A DNA stretch of 64,000 nucleotides from Rostratula benghalensis (lineage: Eukaryota > Chordata > Aves > Charadriiformes > Rostratulidae). Under the pieces are notes generated by a model. That model did no database searches, was not told the DNA's origin, and was given only the letters and a program-made list of their open reading frames with translations. This document shows, piece by piece, positions 51,501-64,000 of the stretch (positions are counted from its first letter, which is position 1; the number at the start of each line of letters is the position of its first letter). The position numbers and the translations under genes are program-made. The stretch lies in contig VXAI01000019.1 of assembly GCA_013399305.1 (NCBI GenBank), positions 2,293,952 through 2,357,951 on the forward strand. The letters are read 5' to 3'.

Positions 51501-52829
51501 TTGCTCCTGCTTGCTCTTCGTGAATCCGAGTGGAAAAAAATTGTTAAGCTTCAAGGCAGTGGACAAAACAGATTAAAGCAGCTAGCAAAGCAGGCTAAAT
51601 AAGGAGTCATCTGTTTGGATACTTAATCTGAATACACTTCTTTGTTATGCAGCGATGACCCTTTCCTTTGTTACGTGAGGGAGTCTAATGAAGAGAGGGA
51701 CAAAGCTGCTTAGAAATTCCAGCTACATCCTAAACCTGAACAGCAAAAGTCAACATGGCTGTCAGGGGACCAGAACCCACCGGCTACGCAGGAACAGGCA
51801 CTATTGAGGAATATATTAGGTCTTAGCTTGCTTTTGGTTTTGATTTGTTTTGTTTTTTTAATAAAGGCACTACAGGGAGGAAAAAAGAGCAAGAGAAAAT
51901 TTAGTTATATATATATATGAACGCATGCATATGCGCATACATGAACTACAAACGTATGTTAAATCACAGTTCTCTTCTCCAGTCCATTGAAGGCGGCTTT
52001 AAATGACATCTGGCACAAAGGAAAGGCCTTTGCCCAGTCTCCAAAACTGAACAGAATATTGGAATGTCCTCATTTGAATACGTATGCTGGGAATCCTGGT
52101 ACGCCTGACAGCCAGTCCTGGGCTACTTTCCTTCAGAGTTCTGCCCCTAGAGCTCCCACAGCTGCTGGTACGGACCCTTTTGCAAGAGCTTCAGATCAAA
52201 GCTAGTTCTGTTACTGTTCTCCCTTGTTTTAATCAAGATGGATTGGGTTCAGGTCATACACCAATGCTTACAGTTACCTTAGAAATTACAGAAGTCTACC
52301 CGTGCAAAGTTTTACCTTCTAAAAGCAGTTTCACTTGCCTTCTTTTGATTTCACCTCCACATTTTGTTTTGAAACTCAAACCAGACACAAACTAGTTCAA
52401 AAAAAAAAAAAAAGAGCATTTAGCAGCAAAAACCTGTCACGTGCTGCTCCAAATACTCTGACACGTAATCCCTTCACATGATGCTACCTTAGCTCTTGCT
52501 ACACCGTATGCAAACACAAGGAAAACTTTGCTCAAGACGACCACCCTGTTCTGTGATGGTTCAGGGTGGACGAGGAGCTGCGCTGAAACCTCCGCTCGGC
52601 AAACCACAGTCCAAGGCTTAAAGCTCCTTCAGGCTTCCCACGTCTCAAGAAGGAAAGTTGTTAAGTTAGGAGGCAAAGAAACCCTCAAAACCAAAAAAAC
52701 CTAGAACAAGTTGTGGGATGAGAATTAACACAGGCCTTTGTTGGACAGGACTCCCCTCCAAGAGGAATTTTCCCACAAGCAGTTGACGCCAGCTGCCAGG
52801 TAAAGCCCGTAACCCTGACGGATACTTAC
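48583..52829 (-). other. Intron between the 183-base and 135-base exons
   Basis: About 4.2 kb, AT-rich. It has a 12-base G run at 49170-49181, A runs at 50046 and 51428, and (AT)n at 51906-51918. No transposon or exon was recognised. Confidence 0.65.
49170..49181 (+). repeat. Poly(G) run of 12
   Basis: An uninterrupted G run in an AT-rich intron (poly-C on the gene strand). Its exact length may be unreliable in assemblies. Confidence 0.9.
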
Positions 52830-53012
52830 AATTGCTGCTGAAAAGACTTCTCTCGCTCTGGGTGCTGCTGACTGAGGAGATGCTCGGGGTCCTCTCAAGC
52901 CCTAATCTTTTGACAGGCACTTTGGATTTGGTGAGCAGTTTACCCGAGCTAGCCCAGGAGGCTACAGGATTTTTCACGGAGGCTTGCTTCTCTCTTAGCA
53001 AAACTCCTGTAC
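52830..53012 (-). CDS. MTUS1: MTUS1 internal exon of the long (ATIP3-type) isoform, basic Ser-rich
   Basis: This 183-base exon has an acceptor ending TTGACAG just above 53012 and a consensus donor GTAAGTAT starting at 52829. It begins with two bases completing a codon, gives 60 codons starting TGVLLREKQASVKN and ending SERSLFSSN, and leaves one base, so it is a 1-1 phase exon. The peptide is rich in Ser, Lys and Arg (for example KSKVPVKRLGLER), without predicted globular or membrane features. That composition is usual for the microtubule-binding, disordered region of ATIP3, which is inference from the family. The next exon (48582) joins in frame to make Ser. It could in principle belong to another minus-strand gene, but the phase chain into the shared MTUS1 exon makes that unlikely. 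Confidence 0.85.
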
Positions 53013-54884
53013 CTGTCAATCGGGAGGTGGGGGGAGGAGGAGAGAAAAGAATAAAAGAGTTGGAAATTAGCTTAAATAATTGCTTCTTCTATGCATACAA
53101 GTAAAAAGATTTACACATTAAAAATACATATAAAAGGCCTAATCTACCTCACATTAACATGGTAAAAAGATGCTGTAAATACAGAAAACCAGTTCCAAGG
53201 ATTTAAAGGATCCCATTTGAGCTGCATATTGAACTCAAGAACAAGTCATGAGCATTACAGATTGGACTTCAAGGAAAACATCTGCACGCATAAAAGGTCT
53301 TTCTCACACCTCGAGATAGTACAGTTAGCTGTACTAGCAACCCCATAAAAATTATAACCTCTGGCTCAAAGCAATCCAAGAAAGATTATTTTGTTCATCT
53401 CCTCCCCACATCCCCCCAGACCAGATTTCCCCCCCATCTGCAGTCTAAAAGATAATATCCTTTCCAGGACAAACAGTATGAGAGTAGCAAATTGGGTTGT
53501 ACTCAGATAATACACCAAAAACTGCCTAGTTCTGCAGAACTAGTTAAACAGCACTCCCCAGAACCACCTTCTCAATGGCCAACTGGTGCAGACACATTTT
53601 TGCATTAATTGCTGTTTCCATTTGAGCTTGTTGAATACAAATGCCCAAAAGCCAAGTTAATCAAATAGGAAGAGCATCCATACAGGAGGCAGGTGTGCCA
53701 CCTGCAGACCAGAGCTTACTCTTCTCAAAGCAACTACATTTTCTGCAAGAAAATTTGATATTAGTTAAATTAAGCCCTGAGTTTCTCTCAGATAAGTGTG
53801 CACCTAGATGAAAACTGCAATAGCACAAAAGAAGTTGTGTACACACAGACTTGTCTTGCCAGCACTGGGCTGACTCCTGTCAGTTCTGATTCAAGATCTT
53901 TATACTATGGAATAACTAGGGAGAAGAGGCTTTTCTGGTTTGTCCAAAAAAACCCCCCAGAGATACGGAAGACAGACTTAGATATTTTTCAAAAAAAAAT
54001 TTGTTATTTTACAAGACATCTTAACTTCTGAAGTCATTGGCATTTTCAAGTGTGACAGATGTAGTTTATCTTACTTGAAAAGAGATCACTTTCAGATTTA
54101 ACTTAGAACAAGCAAATTTCTACTTAAAGGGAATACCCTTCCCTTTATTCTTGTCGCTATAAACCATATTTCATTTTTGCTTAAGGTATGTAAGAGACTA
54201 CTGAAATATGACAAAATTAGTTAGTAATTTCACTTTATTCAACATTGGCTTTGCTGCAGGATCTCCGTTCTTAACACCTATGACCAAAAAAACATCCATT
54301 TGCACCGAGACCCAAAAGCATGACATGAAGGGGATTACATGAAGATTTAGGCAAGAAAAACATTTACGTTCAATGTCTGCTTTTCAACAGTAGGTGGTGT
54401 GACAGGATTAGATAACTGGGCTCAAAATATCCCACTTCCAAGTACACAAACCCAGCACCAGCACTAATAAAGGAAGGAACGTCCAAGCTATTCCCCTTAG
54501 TTCAGATGAACTCAGTAACATAAAAGAAACCCTACGTACAACATACATTAAACATGGATTAGGATATTAGATAATACAGGTCATGGAATAGGTTTGATAT
54601 CAGATTTGATGTCAGATCTCCCTGTGAAGGTGCAGAACCGTGATCTGTATATGGCTGTATTTCAGGCTGGTATTACATCAGAGACAAAAAAAATATCAGT
54701 TATATTTTAGAATTTCTGGTCAGTTACTGCAATGGACACCTCAGATATCTTCACCTCACTACAGAGCATCCAGCCTTTGTCATGATACAAGAACACCATA
54801 AACCACAAGCTCACACTTACAGAAAACACCTCTGAAACACAGCACTCCAGACCATGTATCTGAAACTCTTTGTGTGTTTGAAAG

Positions 54885-54915
<31 letters not shown>

Positions 54916-56953
54916 TCATCTGTGACATCTAAACTTCATACAACAAATCTGACAGCTTTCTAAAACTTTCCAGGTTGTTTTCTGAAAGCTTATTATTTCA
55001 TAAATGGATCAACATACCAGAACAGTAATTAATCTAGACCAGTCAGAAACTCCTTTTCTACGGAGGCTCTCAGCAAGACAAGGTGCAAGAACCAAACGAA
55101 CACACTCCCCCCAAAACCAAACAATGCAAAAGGGGCTGCTGTACAAACACTGTGTGTTAGGTTTGTATGACCACATTAAAGGTTTATATTTCAACAGGCA
55201 GCCAGAGGAACAAACACAGCTTATCAGCATTTTCTTGTTTAAAGATGAGGGCAGCACGCTCAGTTGCTGTTGTGCTGGACTCGTTCATCCAGTTCAAGAC
55301 GTACAGGAATAAAATCTATTTTCTTTAGGGTGATTTTCTTTCAAGAGGGCTCAAGGTGAGTGTGTGAAAAAGCTGGGTCTCTTCCCATGCAGCAGGTTCC
55401 CTACTGATGATCTGCAGCCACCAGAACACAGCAGCTGTGAACTCAAACCCACTCGGGATGCAGAGCAAGCTCTAGGGTGTCCAGGTTCAGAAGCATCACA
55501 AACAGGAGACTTTGGGTCTTTCCTCAGTTATTCACTCCTTGGTGCTCTCCTGTAAGGCTGCCACTAAAATAGTTACTCAAGCACTCAAAAAACATTTTTT
55601 TTCCAAAAGCCCAGCTCAAGGGAGAACTTCTTTTGCGCCATAACACAAGATCATGAAGCAAGTACTCTAGGTGTTACTTCAACCAGCAATGGTTTCATGA
55701 AGTATTTTCATAACTGCCATTCCCTAAGGAAGGAGTAGCACAGTATTAAATGCAAAGGTTTTGAAGACAGAAGCAGGAAGATATGATATTTAAACAAAAG
55801 CACTGGAAACAAACTTGAACGCAGGATATTTATGAGCTATTATTATAAAGACAACAAGCAATAGTGTCAAAGTAACAGGCTTTCATCGGTTATTTAATCT
55901 AGTCACTGAAGTGGAATACTAGAAATATCACATTCCTCTACACTGAAGTAACGACTTGGCAATTCTTTAGGAAATAAAGTCTCTGTGCAACAATGACGTT
56001 ACTTCAAGTATGTTAAAGTATCTCGTGTATTGGAATGGAAATAAGCAAAGAACAAAGCTCATTTTTCAAGAAGCTCCGAAGTCAGATTTTGGATTCTTAC
56101 ACAAATAATCATCCTCGTGTATGAATCTCTCATAGTGGTTATTGTTAAGATAAATTAAGTCTTTCTTTAAATAGCACTGGAGCCTTAAAAAAATGAAATA
56201 GAAAGAATAAACATATGCTAGTAGAGGTGAATTTGGGCAGACTGTAAAGCTGAACACATATTCACCAAATCTGAGATTCAACATCCACCGTATCAAAGCA
56301 GATTGACACGTTTCACATCCAGAACTGAGCACAGAGCAACAGGCATTCACCGAGCTGTGCAACACCTGGAAATGAATGGTTGGAAGCCTTTCCCAAAGAG
56401 AAACTTAAGGCAGACTAATGACAAAAGGAGTCCTTGGAAGGATGTTCTTGTTTAACCCTAAAGCTAACAGTAATCTTCAGTTTGGCCTTTTACTGCCTTA
56501 TCTCTTGAATATATTGAATTTTGGATTTTTGTCTTACACTTTTCTCACTTTTACTGCAAGTTTAAAAATTCATAGGGCTCTATTTTAGGACTGCTAAAGT
56601 TCTTAGCTTTTTAAAAAAGCAACATTAAGTATGATGAAAAAACCCAGTCTAAGCCTACAGTACAAAGTTTTTCTAAAGCAAGGGGAGTAAACCTTCAAGA
56701 AAACATGCTATTTTTTGGCACCTATTGAAGGGAGCAACTGAAGTATGGAAAAACAAACTGGACTTTGGTGTTGTTTCCAGTGGACTGATCTCAACACACT
56801 TGCAAGAGTGTTTATGGTTGCTATTAAGAGCACTGTAAAGCAGTAGCAACAGATTTCTGATGGCTGCAAGCTCCCCAGGTTGCCTGATTAGCCATTCAGC
56901 AATATTAGTTATACTTTACTATGAGATAGGCCGAAATATATCTTAAAAATATA

Positions 56954-56969
56954 TGTGTGTGTGTGTGTG
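56954..56969 (+). repeat. (TG)n microsatellite
   Basis: Eight TG units in the upstream intron, preceded by ATAT. Confidence 0.9.
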
Positions 56970-58207
56970 AGTTCCTTCAAGGAGGTCCCTTTTGAAGTCT
57001 CAAATTACTACCAAACTTACCCAGAAAAAGGAGGATACATTATGTTGCTAGTAATCCCTCAGCTGTATAAACAAACATGGACAGAGACTGGGAACATTTA
57101 CATTACTGCTGGGTCTTGAAATATTTATGTGATAGATTTCTTTAGGGGATAACAGCTGATCAGAGAACAGTTTAGGCAATGGTTAATGCAAGCCCCAAGT
57201 CCCCACGTGATGCAGAGTTCCACAGTATTATTCCCATTCACCTACAGTCCTCAGGAAACAGCTCCTTTTTGGCACAAGTACCAAGGAATCAGCAACAAGT
57301 TAGTGCCAAAAATATAACCGGGTTGCCAGCAGCCATGTGGGTAGGTGTTTCTGCGTTCCTCCTCCTGCAGCTCAATATTCTCAGACTACAACTGGAAAAA
57401 CAATCTTCAGCAATACAGAGTGTTATATTGGCAGTTAACAGGCACCGAAACAGCCCTTTGTGTTCTCCGAACACTCCCACTATCAGAAGAGCAGTTGGGT
57501 GTTTCCAGTTAGAGGGAAAGAGAAGGAGAGAATAACATTATGTGTCTGCTGTTAAATTTCACTTTTTTCCCCTTCCTAACTTTCCATGGGTACAGAATTT
57601 GGCAGACTTCTTCCCAGTTAAACCCTTCCACAATCAGAGAGACTCCTGCCCTCCCAGTCTTCCATCAGGCTCAACTCCTTGCCCGTGATCTCTCCAGCCC
57701 TTCCCCTCCTTGACCTCAGGTCTGAACTCACACCTGCTCTCCCTCCTCCAGGACCATTTGCCATCATGCTGCCTGCCAGATTTACTCAGTTTTAGGTTTT
57801 TTCCTTTTGTAGGCTGAACTAGAGCAGCCCCAGGAGAGACCATGTCCTCGCAGTCACACTGTCATCTCCTATGACCCCAGGCAGAGCCAGTCTCCAGATG
57901 GCAGGTAGTTCTACACCAGCATCCCAGGGCAGCTCACAGTAATGGCAAAGCTTGTCCATACCAGCTTGTCCAGGAGACTGTTGGGAGCTGTTTGCATCCT
58001 GAATTAAACAAATTCCAACCACTAGCTTTGACCCAGCTATTGGAAAGTTCTCTCCGGTTAGAGTAGTGAGCACAAGGAAAATTGAAATCCATGTATGATG
58101 AGGAAAGCTGAGGCAAGAGAAAACCACCAACCACATCTAATTATTCTTTTCATTATTGCACAGCTCTTCATACCGCACACCCCTTCAGGTCACGCACTGA
58201 GGATTTT

Positions 58208-58350
58208 TTCATAGAATCACAGAATGGTTAGAGTTGGAAGGGACAATAAAGATCATTTAGATTCAACACCCTTGCCATGGCCAGGGACACATCCCACCAG
58301 ATCATTCAAACCAGCCTTGAAAACTTCCAGGGATGGAGCAATGATAGCTG
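58208..58350 (-). mobile_element. CR1 LINE 3' fragment
   Basis: Antisense CR1 beginning with TCATAGAATCACAGAATGG (two octamers), then AGAGTTGGAAGGGACAATAA and CCAGGGACACATCCCACCAG. Confidence 0.95.
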
Positions 58351-61300
58351 CAGCTTTTATAGCCACGTTATCTAAAAATATTTTAAGTTTTCTGTTGCAG
58401 GAGTTTACGCAAAGAATACATGAAGAAAGAACCTCACTCTAAACATAAATACAATTTTCTTCAGGGAGACAAGGATTCCCACATCTCTGCTCTTTTACCT
58501 CTGTGCCTAGAGAATTCAGGAGTAACCAGTACATGTGAAGAGTTATTTGAAGACACACCAGCATGTCCTTGCAGGTAAATGACTAGGTACCGAGAAATTC
58601 CCCTGCAGGGAACTCCTGCACACCTCTCTCCTAAAGGAGAATATTCTTATGTGTTCATCCATGTTTCTGACAGGATTGATAGGTGGACTCACAGTATCAG
58701 CCTCTGCACGTACAATCACATTCCTTGCTACAGGTATAACACATTAAAACCCTGATGTGGCTGCACACACATCACCTCTAAACAGTCTGGGGACATATGT
58801 GAAAACCTATTTCCCTAATTATGGTCCCTCATGGCACCAGAAACAAAGCTGACAGGATGAAATGCTCCTTTCCAGAAGCTGGAAGTCAACAGAACACTGG
58901 AAATACCATAAACTCTGGCATAAAGATCATTTAAGTTCATCTTCAAACGTTGCCACCCCCTGCTACTTCTACTACAATGTGAATTGACCACTCTGGACCA
59001 GAACAACCAAGGCCTGGGGCAGAGGCTTAGAGGTCAATGCTTCTTGGCACAGGGATAGAAGCTCTGATCCCAGCAGTCTCCAGCAAGCCATTCCTGCTGA
59101 GCATTGGCCAGGAAGAGAGGGCAAAGCAGAGTTGAAATACTACTATAGAAGTCCAACTCAAGCAACTGGAGATCTCATGAAGCAGAAGGGACAACCTGTA
59201 AGGTTCCTAAGCCCTCACAACTAACCCTTTCTGATCTGACCTCTTTGATCAGCTGACAAAAGTCCTTTCAGATACATCAGGTACATCATTCCTTACTTTA
59301 TACTACAATTTATTGAGAACTGGTTATGAGAATCAGTCACTGCAGGGGAGCTCTCTGGGTGAAGATGACCAATAAGGGATGATAGACAAGATTTCTGTCA
59401 TGCTACAGACATACCTTATGCTCCATGGAGACCCATGTATGGGGTTCATCGTTCTAGCACCCCTGAAGGTGTACATGAGAGTTTTAATTTCACTTTTAAC
59501 ACAATATTTAATTATTGTAATGAAGGATTACATGTGTGTTAGAGAAAGGCAAAAGGAGACCAAGTAATCTGGACTCAAGGACAAATATTATAAGGACAAA
59601 CAATGATGTTGGTAAGTTAGTGTATGAGAAACTCACTTTTAGGATACATGAAAAAAGCTGGCTGCTCTCCAACAGGGAAAAAAAAAAACCCAAACCCAAA
59701 AAACATTAAAAAAACCCTGGTTGAAACTAAATTTTAAGCCTTATTTATAGACTCTGGTGTATTTCAGATTTGTTCATGAGAAAGTATATGGGTACCCTTA
59801 CGAGTAACTCTCCAGTCCAGCATTTCCCCGAGAGTTTCAGCTCAGAAAACCTGGAAGTTATGTTTGCCTTCTAAAATATTTTGTTTCCTCTTGGCAGCAG
59901 GTCAATCCAACTTTAAAGAGCCACATGGTAGATGGCAGGAATGATACAAGCTGAAAAGTGATTTGCAGTAACCACGCTTGGTTTAGCTCCTGGTTCAGTG
60001 TCAGAACATAGACTCAAGATTTCGGGAATGCTTACTAAAATTAAATTGATTTGGTTTTGCTTCACTAGTATTTATGACAGGCACTACCAAAAAAATCCTG
60101 AATTACCAAGTTTATATACATCTCCAGCTGCATGAAAACCCACCAAAACCATTTGGTTTCAGTTTTCCATCTGAAAAGCCTTTCTCTGTGCAATAAATAG
60201 CAACAACACTTAGTAATGAACACAATCTTAATTTGTTATGGCCTGGTTTTAATTTTGGAAGCTTCCCTAAATTACACATTTAAGTGTAAGATCAAGGCAA
60301 AATGCAACAGGAGCAATTTAGCAATTACAAACCAAGCAAGTAAGTGTTTAAAAGTCTCACTAAACCTTCTGTGGTCTAATGCAACTTAAGCATATTTCCT
60401 ATAGCGTATGGGGCATTATTTTTCGTGTGCTTCAGAAAAGTCCATCAGTATGATCAACTTTTCATAAGGAAAAGGTCTCACTTGTCCAAACCCTTCTTCA
60501 AGGCAACAGAATTCAGACTGTTGAGTTTCCCTCTACCCAAGCTTTCATTGCTGCAGTTAAATGCTATGAAAATACTAGCAAGAGAAAGAGGGGATAGAAC
60601 TGGACTTGACTCCTGGGAAAAGTAAAGCACAAGGGCTTTGTTTGGTTATCAGTGACTTAAATCAAGGACAAAATGGTACCTAAAATGTCAGAAAGTTAAA
60701 GACATTTTGGTTACAAAGATGTTTTATGCGGTGTACATTAATTTCTGGTGAAGTCTTTAAGAGTAGGTGGAGGAATACTATTTTTGCTACTTTTCTATCT
60801 CCAAATAGTTTTAATTACACCTAAGGGCTGACAGAGCTCTCATAGCCAAGACATCAACAACAACGTGATGCTTCATACAACAGGAAATAATTTAAAGCAA
60901 TGGTATTGTTTTAAGGCAGAATAATAGATGAAGTATTAGTTTATGAGAAATCTTAGCTTGCAGGTAAAGCTCCATTCATTTACGTACTTATAGGTAGGCT
61001 GTAGTCAGCACTAAAAAAAAAAAAAAAAAAACCAAAATCCAGCAGTGGTGGGCATTTAAATTTTTAGAACTAAAATAAACCATTTATATCCCTATTTTAC
61101 ACTGTTCAAGCACAAATCAAACAATTTCCTGCGGCTCAAACTGTCACAGTGTTTGCATCCAACTGCATGGTTGGTAGCATGCGGTTCCTGGGGCAGGCTG
61201 ACAGAAGTAGAACTTGGAGTGATTCTCCACAGGACCACCAAGTTCTCCTTGGCTTCTCCAGTGCTGAGAGAGGAAGACAGGACTCTTCCCAAACCATAAT

Positions 61301-62311
61301 ACCTCAACCATTAGCAGGCTATTACTCCTCCACAGTGGTTAAGTACACCCAATTAGAAGGCTGTGTGCATTTGCTGGGAACGAAAACAAGAGTTGCTTTC
61401 ATTTCTGGACTGATTCAAAATCCAGATTACAAAATTACACCCGCCTTCCAGGAAGAACCAGGTAACTCAAACACTTTATTCTAAGTCTTGAATATCTAAT
61501 AAGAGCTTTCACGAGTAGTAAACCAATGTAGCAAAAGGCATACTGCCCGCCATCAGGTCCCACAGAAACCTGCACACACCACCATGAAAAAAAAAAATTA
61601 TCTGTAGAGAATGAAGACTTTTGTTTGAGCGTGAGTCTGGGTTTGCAGGTCATTCTGTTGTATGGAGGAACAGAGACAAATAGTTACAGAAATAATGTTG
61701 AGGCATCCAGTTTGCAATTGTGACCCCATTTCTCCATTTGCTGCAGAAATGGGGCTTTGCCATTTCACAGACCACTCTGGTACACTGAACCAAACTGGGC
61801 TCACCTTTCCAAGAACCAATTTCAACTCAGCTCCCGAGATCCAGCCAAGATACACCACTACTGGTAAAGAGCAGTCAGCAACCATTTCATATAGGCCAAA
61901 AATAACTTTATTTACATGTGCTCTGCAAACAACCTCACAAAAATATAATGCTTGAGATATGAGTTTTCGTCCCCTTTTGCACTCTTGTGTTTGGGAGAGG
62001 ATCAGGAAATTTCCTTGGCAGACATGCTTCCTGTTGGGTTAGTGTATTACCACTGAAAATTTATGGTTTACAAGTGAAAAAAAAAAAAAACAACCCAAAT
62101 TCTCAACTCCTGCCAGGTTGCAAGGATCTTATAATTGGTGTTTTATACATGGTAAGAGATGATACAGAGCTAGACCACCACTTCTCACGTTCAGAGCATT
62201 TAACAGACTCACTACACTGATCTGTCTTCCTGCCCAAGGACCCAAATACAGCCAGGAACTGGTTAAGAATTAGCTGCATTTATGTTAGTACCTGAGGAAG
62301 CAATGAGATCA

Positions 62312-62450
62312 TTAGGATTTGGACATTTTTAAGACTTGGCTTGACAAATAACTGAACAACCTAGTCTGAACTCAGTGCTGACCCAGTTACAGGCAAAGGG
62401 GGGCTGGAATAGGTGACCTCCAGAAGTACTTCCATCCTGGATTTAGCTCA
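62312..62450 (+). mobile_element. Old CR1 LINE 3' fragment
   Basis: Sense CR1 of a diverged type: TTTAAGACTTGGCTTGACAA, CTGACCCAGTTACAGGCAAA and GGAATAGGTGACCTCCAGAA, in the order of a CR1 3' end. The octamer tail is eroded. Confidence 0.8.
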
Positions 62451-62943
62451 TCTGTAGTCTGGAAAAATCCTGACAGCAATCAACCATACAGCTACTGAGT
62501 TATTTATCTGCACTGCTGGAATTATATTAAGGCACAAGTTTAAAACCAAAGTGTTAAAATTATTTACCTGGAAGATACAGTTATTTCTTACAGGAAGGCT
62601 TTAACTAAAACAGGTAACTGGGCTTGATTTAGAAGTTTCCAGAAAGCTTCCAGAAGCTTCAGAAAAACTTTAAAAACAGGTAAGGGAAGCTGCAGTGGAC
62701 AGGGTTTTACCTGAGAGATGTGATTGTGTAACACAGCAGGGCTTTGGCAGCAAAACCAACTCCTACCTTTCCCTATCGTTGCTTCCCCACCCTGCATTCC
62801 CATCCTCTGCTTCACACCAGGTACTGGGAACCAGATTTAAGAATTCCCTCGTCAAGGTCTGGGGAAATTAACATGATGCTGCATCAAATCCTACTTCGTA
62901 GCACCAAAACATTGCATAAGCAAAATGAAGGGTAAGATGTAAG

Positions 62944-63032
62944 ATGGTTCAGTGGTGGTTTTGGCAGTGCTAGGCTGATGGTTGTACTCAGTGGTCTTAA
63001 AAGGTCCCTTCCAACCTATACAATTCTATGAT
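62944..63032 (+). mobile_element. CR1 LINE 3' terminal fragment
   Basis: Sense CR1 end: GTTCAGTGGTGGTTTTGGCA, GCTGATGGTTGTACTCAGTG, AAGGTCCCTTCCAACCTATA and ATTCTATGATG. About 90 bases. Confidence 0.95.
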
Positions 63033-63889
63033 GGGCTAGGAACAGTGGGCTTAGGCTGGGAGCCTGGGAAAAGGGCATGAAAACAAATTATTCTCATGGG
63101 CAACATTATAGTTCTGGGTCTAGCAGAGCATAGCATTTTTGAAACATTCAGGTATTGCTTCATACTTTTATGTTAAGCAGTCTTTTTCCAACAGGAGAAA
63201 TTGGTGAGATATCCTACTGACTATTGTAATTTCAACATTCAATGAGTTGAGGAGTGACAGCTTCAGCTAAAGACACTTTTATTTTCAAAAGCAAATTAGT
63301 TTTGCTTCTGAAAATGCACCTGATTTTTGGTTTATGAAGTGAAAAAGTCCAATAACTAGGACTTAAGAATAAATGCTTACATTTATTGCTAGTGATGGTG
63401 TCATAAATCTACTCTGGATTAATAACCTAAAGGACAAATATCCATCTACATCTATAAGCATCTCAGGTCTTCTAAGACCGTAATTACAGATAGGAAAGCT
63501 CTAAATTAGTATTTAGAGAGGCAATGAGTCCTCCAAGAAATCAATGGCTTACAGGTAGGTGCCTACTCCACTGAGCAAGTCCCTCACATTAGTACGGATC
63601 AAGTCAGAGAATAGCCTATACCCATGTTCTTTGAGGGACTCATCCCATGAAGGGCTACAGAGGCAGATTTTATCACGCTTCACCACCTGTATATAATTAA
63701 GGAGAGTATTTTGGACTGTTTTATAATCTTAGATTGAGTGGGTTAAAAAGAAAAAAAAAAAAAAACAGAACAGGTTTTACTGGGTATAGCTGGGTGTGCA
63801 CACCTTCCAAATTACAGTGTACTGTAGTGTAGGCATTTATAGCCAGGCTACCTTTGCAATTAGCTCTATTACCACACTTGGATTTAAAA

Positions 63890-63930
63890 AAAAAAACAAA
63901 AAACAAAAAACAAAAAACCCAAAACCCAAC
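63890..63930 (+). repeat. (AAAAAAC)n simple repeat
   Basis: Repeated A-run-plus-C units near the right end of the window, intronic. Confidence 0.85.
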
Positions 63931-64000
63931 AAAACAAACAACCAAAATTACCAACACACGCATATAACCTACAAGAACATTTCTGAATTTCTACAGCACA

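Larger units (their letters stand above)
10387..53012 (-). other. MTUS1: MTUS1 gene, visible part of the transcription unit
   Basis: This span runs from the first recognisable long-isoform exon to the last shared exon seen here. Identity rests on two exons whose translations match known ATIP1: the alternative N terminus at 33611-33491 and the shared exon at 10604-10387. The four exons further upstream are on the same strand, carry proper splice sites and join in one frame, so they fit the ATIP3-type long transcript. In mammals MTUS1 makes several proteins from alternative promoters. ATIP3 binds and stabilises microtubules, and ATIP1 binds the AT2 receptor tail; all share a long coiled-coil C-terminal half. 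That coiled-coil part is not in this window and must lie to the left of position 1. The gene probably also extends beyond 64000 to the large N-terminal exon. Confidence 0.9.
53013..64000 (-). other. Upstream intron of the long MTUS1 transcript
   Basis: The preceding exon must end in phase 1 and was not found here, so it probably lies beyond 64000. Seen in this stretch are CR1 fragments at 58208-58350, 62312-62450 and 62944-63032, (TG)n at 56954-56969 and A runs at 54885, 61013, 62077 and 63751. A 49-base AG/GT-bounded segment at 59802-59850 was tested and does not fit the frame. Confidence 0.55.

Noticed and set aside
57179..57535. 118-codon plus-strand frame
   Set aside because: No recognisable domain, no splice context, and opposite to the gene strand. 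Consistent with chance.
59802..59850. 49-base segment on the minus strand with AG and GTAAGG borders
   Set aside because: Reading in the required phase 1 meets TGA within four codons, and the length breaks the frame.
1..64000. tRNA, rRNA, retroviral LTR or gag-pol, CRISPR, mitochondrial insert
   Set aside because: None was recognised by eye on either strand. A formal scan could still find small RNAs.

Overview
The window is nuclear DNA from a bird. The repeats are almost all 3' fragments of CR1 LINEs in both orientations, several with the (ATTCTRTG)n-type 3' end, on a roughly 40% GC background with many short A/T homopolymers. No Alu, L1 or B1-type elements were seen. Species cannot be named from the sequence.

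One gene explains the window: MTUS1 (microtubule-associated tumour suppressor 1, also called ATIP, angiotensin II AT2 receptor-interacting protein), on the minus strand. Transcription runs from high to low coordinates. In that order I can place four internal exons of the long (ATIP3-type) transcript at 53012-52830, 48582-48448, 46441-46352 and 45330-45283. Next come an alternative first coding exon matching the ATIP1 N terminus (33611-33491) and the first shared exon (10604-10387), where the alternative N termini join the common C-terminal half. All junctions use AG/GT and all joins are phase 1, so one continuous frame results. The large N-terminal ATIP3 exon would lie above 64000 and the long coiled-coil exons below position 1; neither was found here.

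The most interesting element is an intact coiled-coil ORF at 14733-14203 on the gene strand, between the ATIP1 first exon and the shared exon. It has a methionine start, an in-frame stop upstream, and a good splice donor (GTAAGA) at 14243 that leaves the frame in phase 1. That is exactly the phase needed to join the shared exon 3.6 kb downstream. It may be another MTUS1 first exon giving a coiled-coil N terminus.

The rest is intron with CR1 fragments, microsatellites and one 297-base assembly gap (4522-4818). No tRNA, rRNA, CRISPR, retroviral genes or second gene were recognised.
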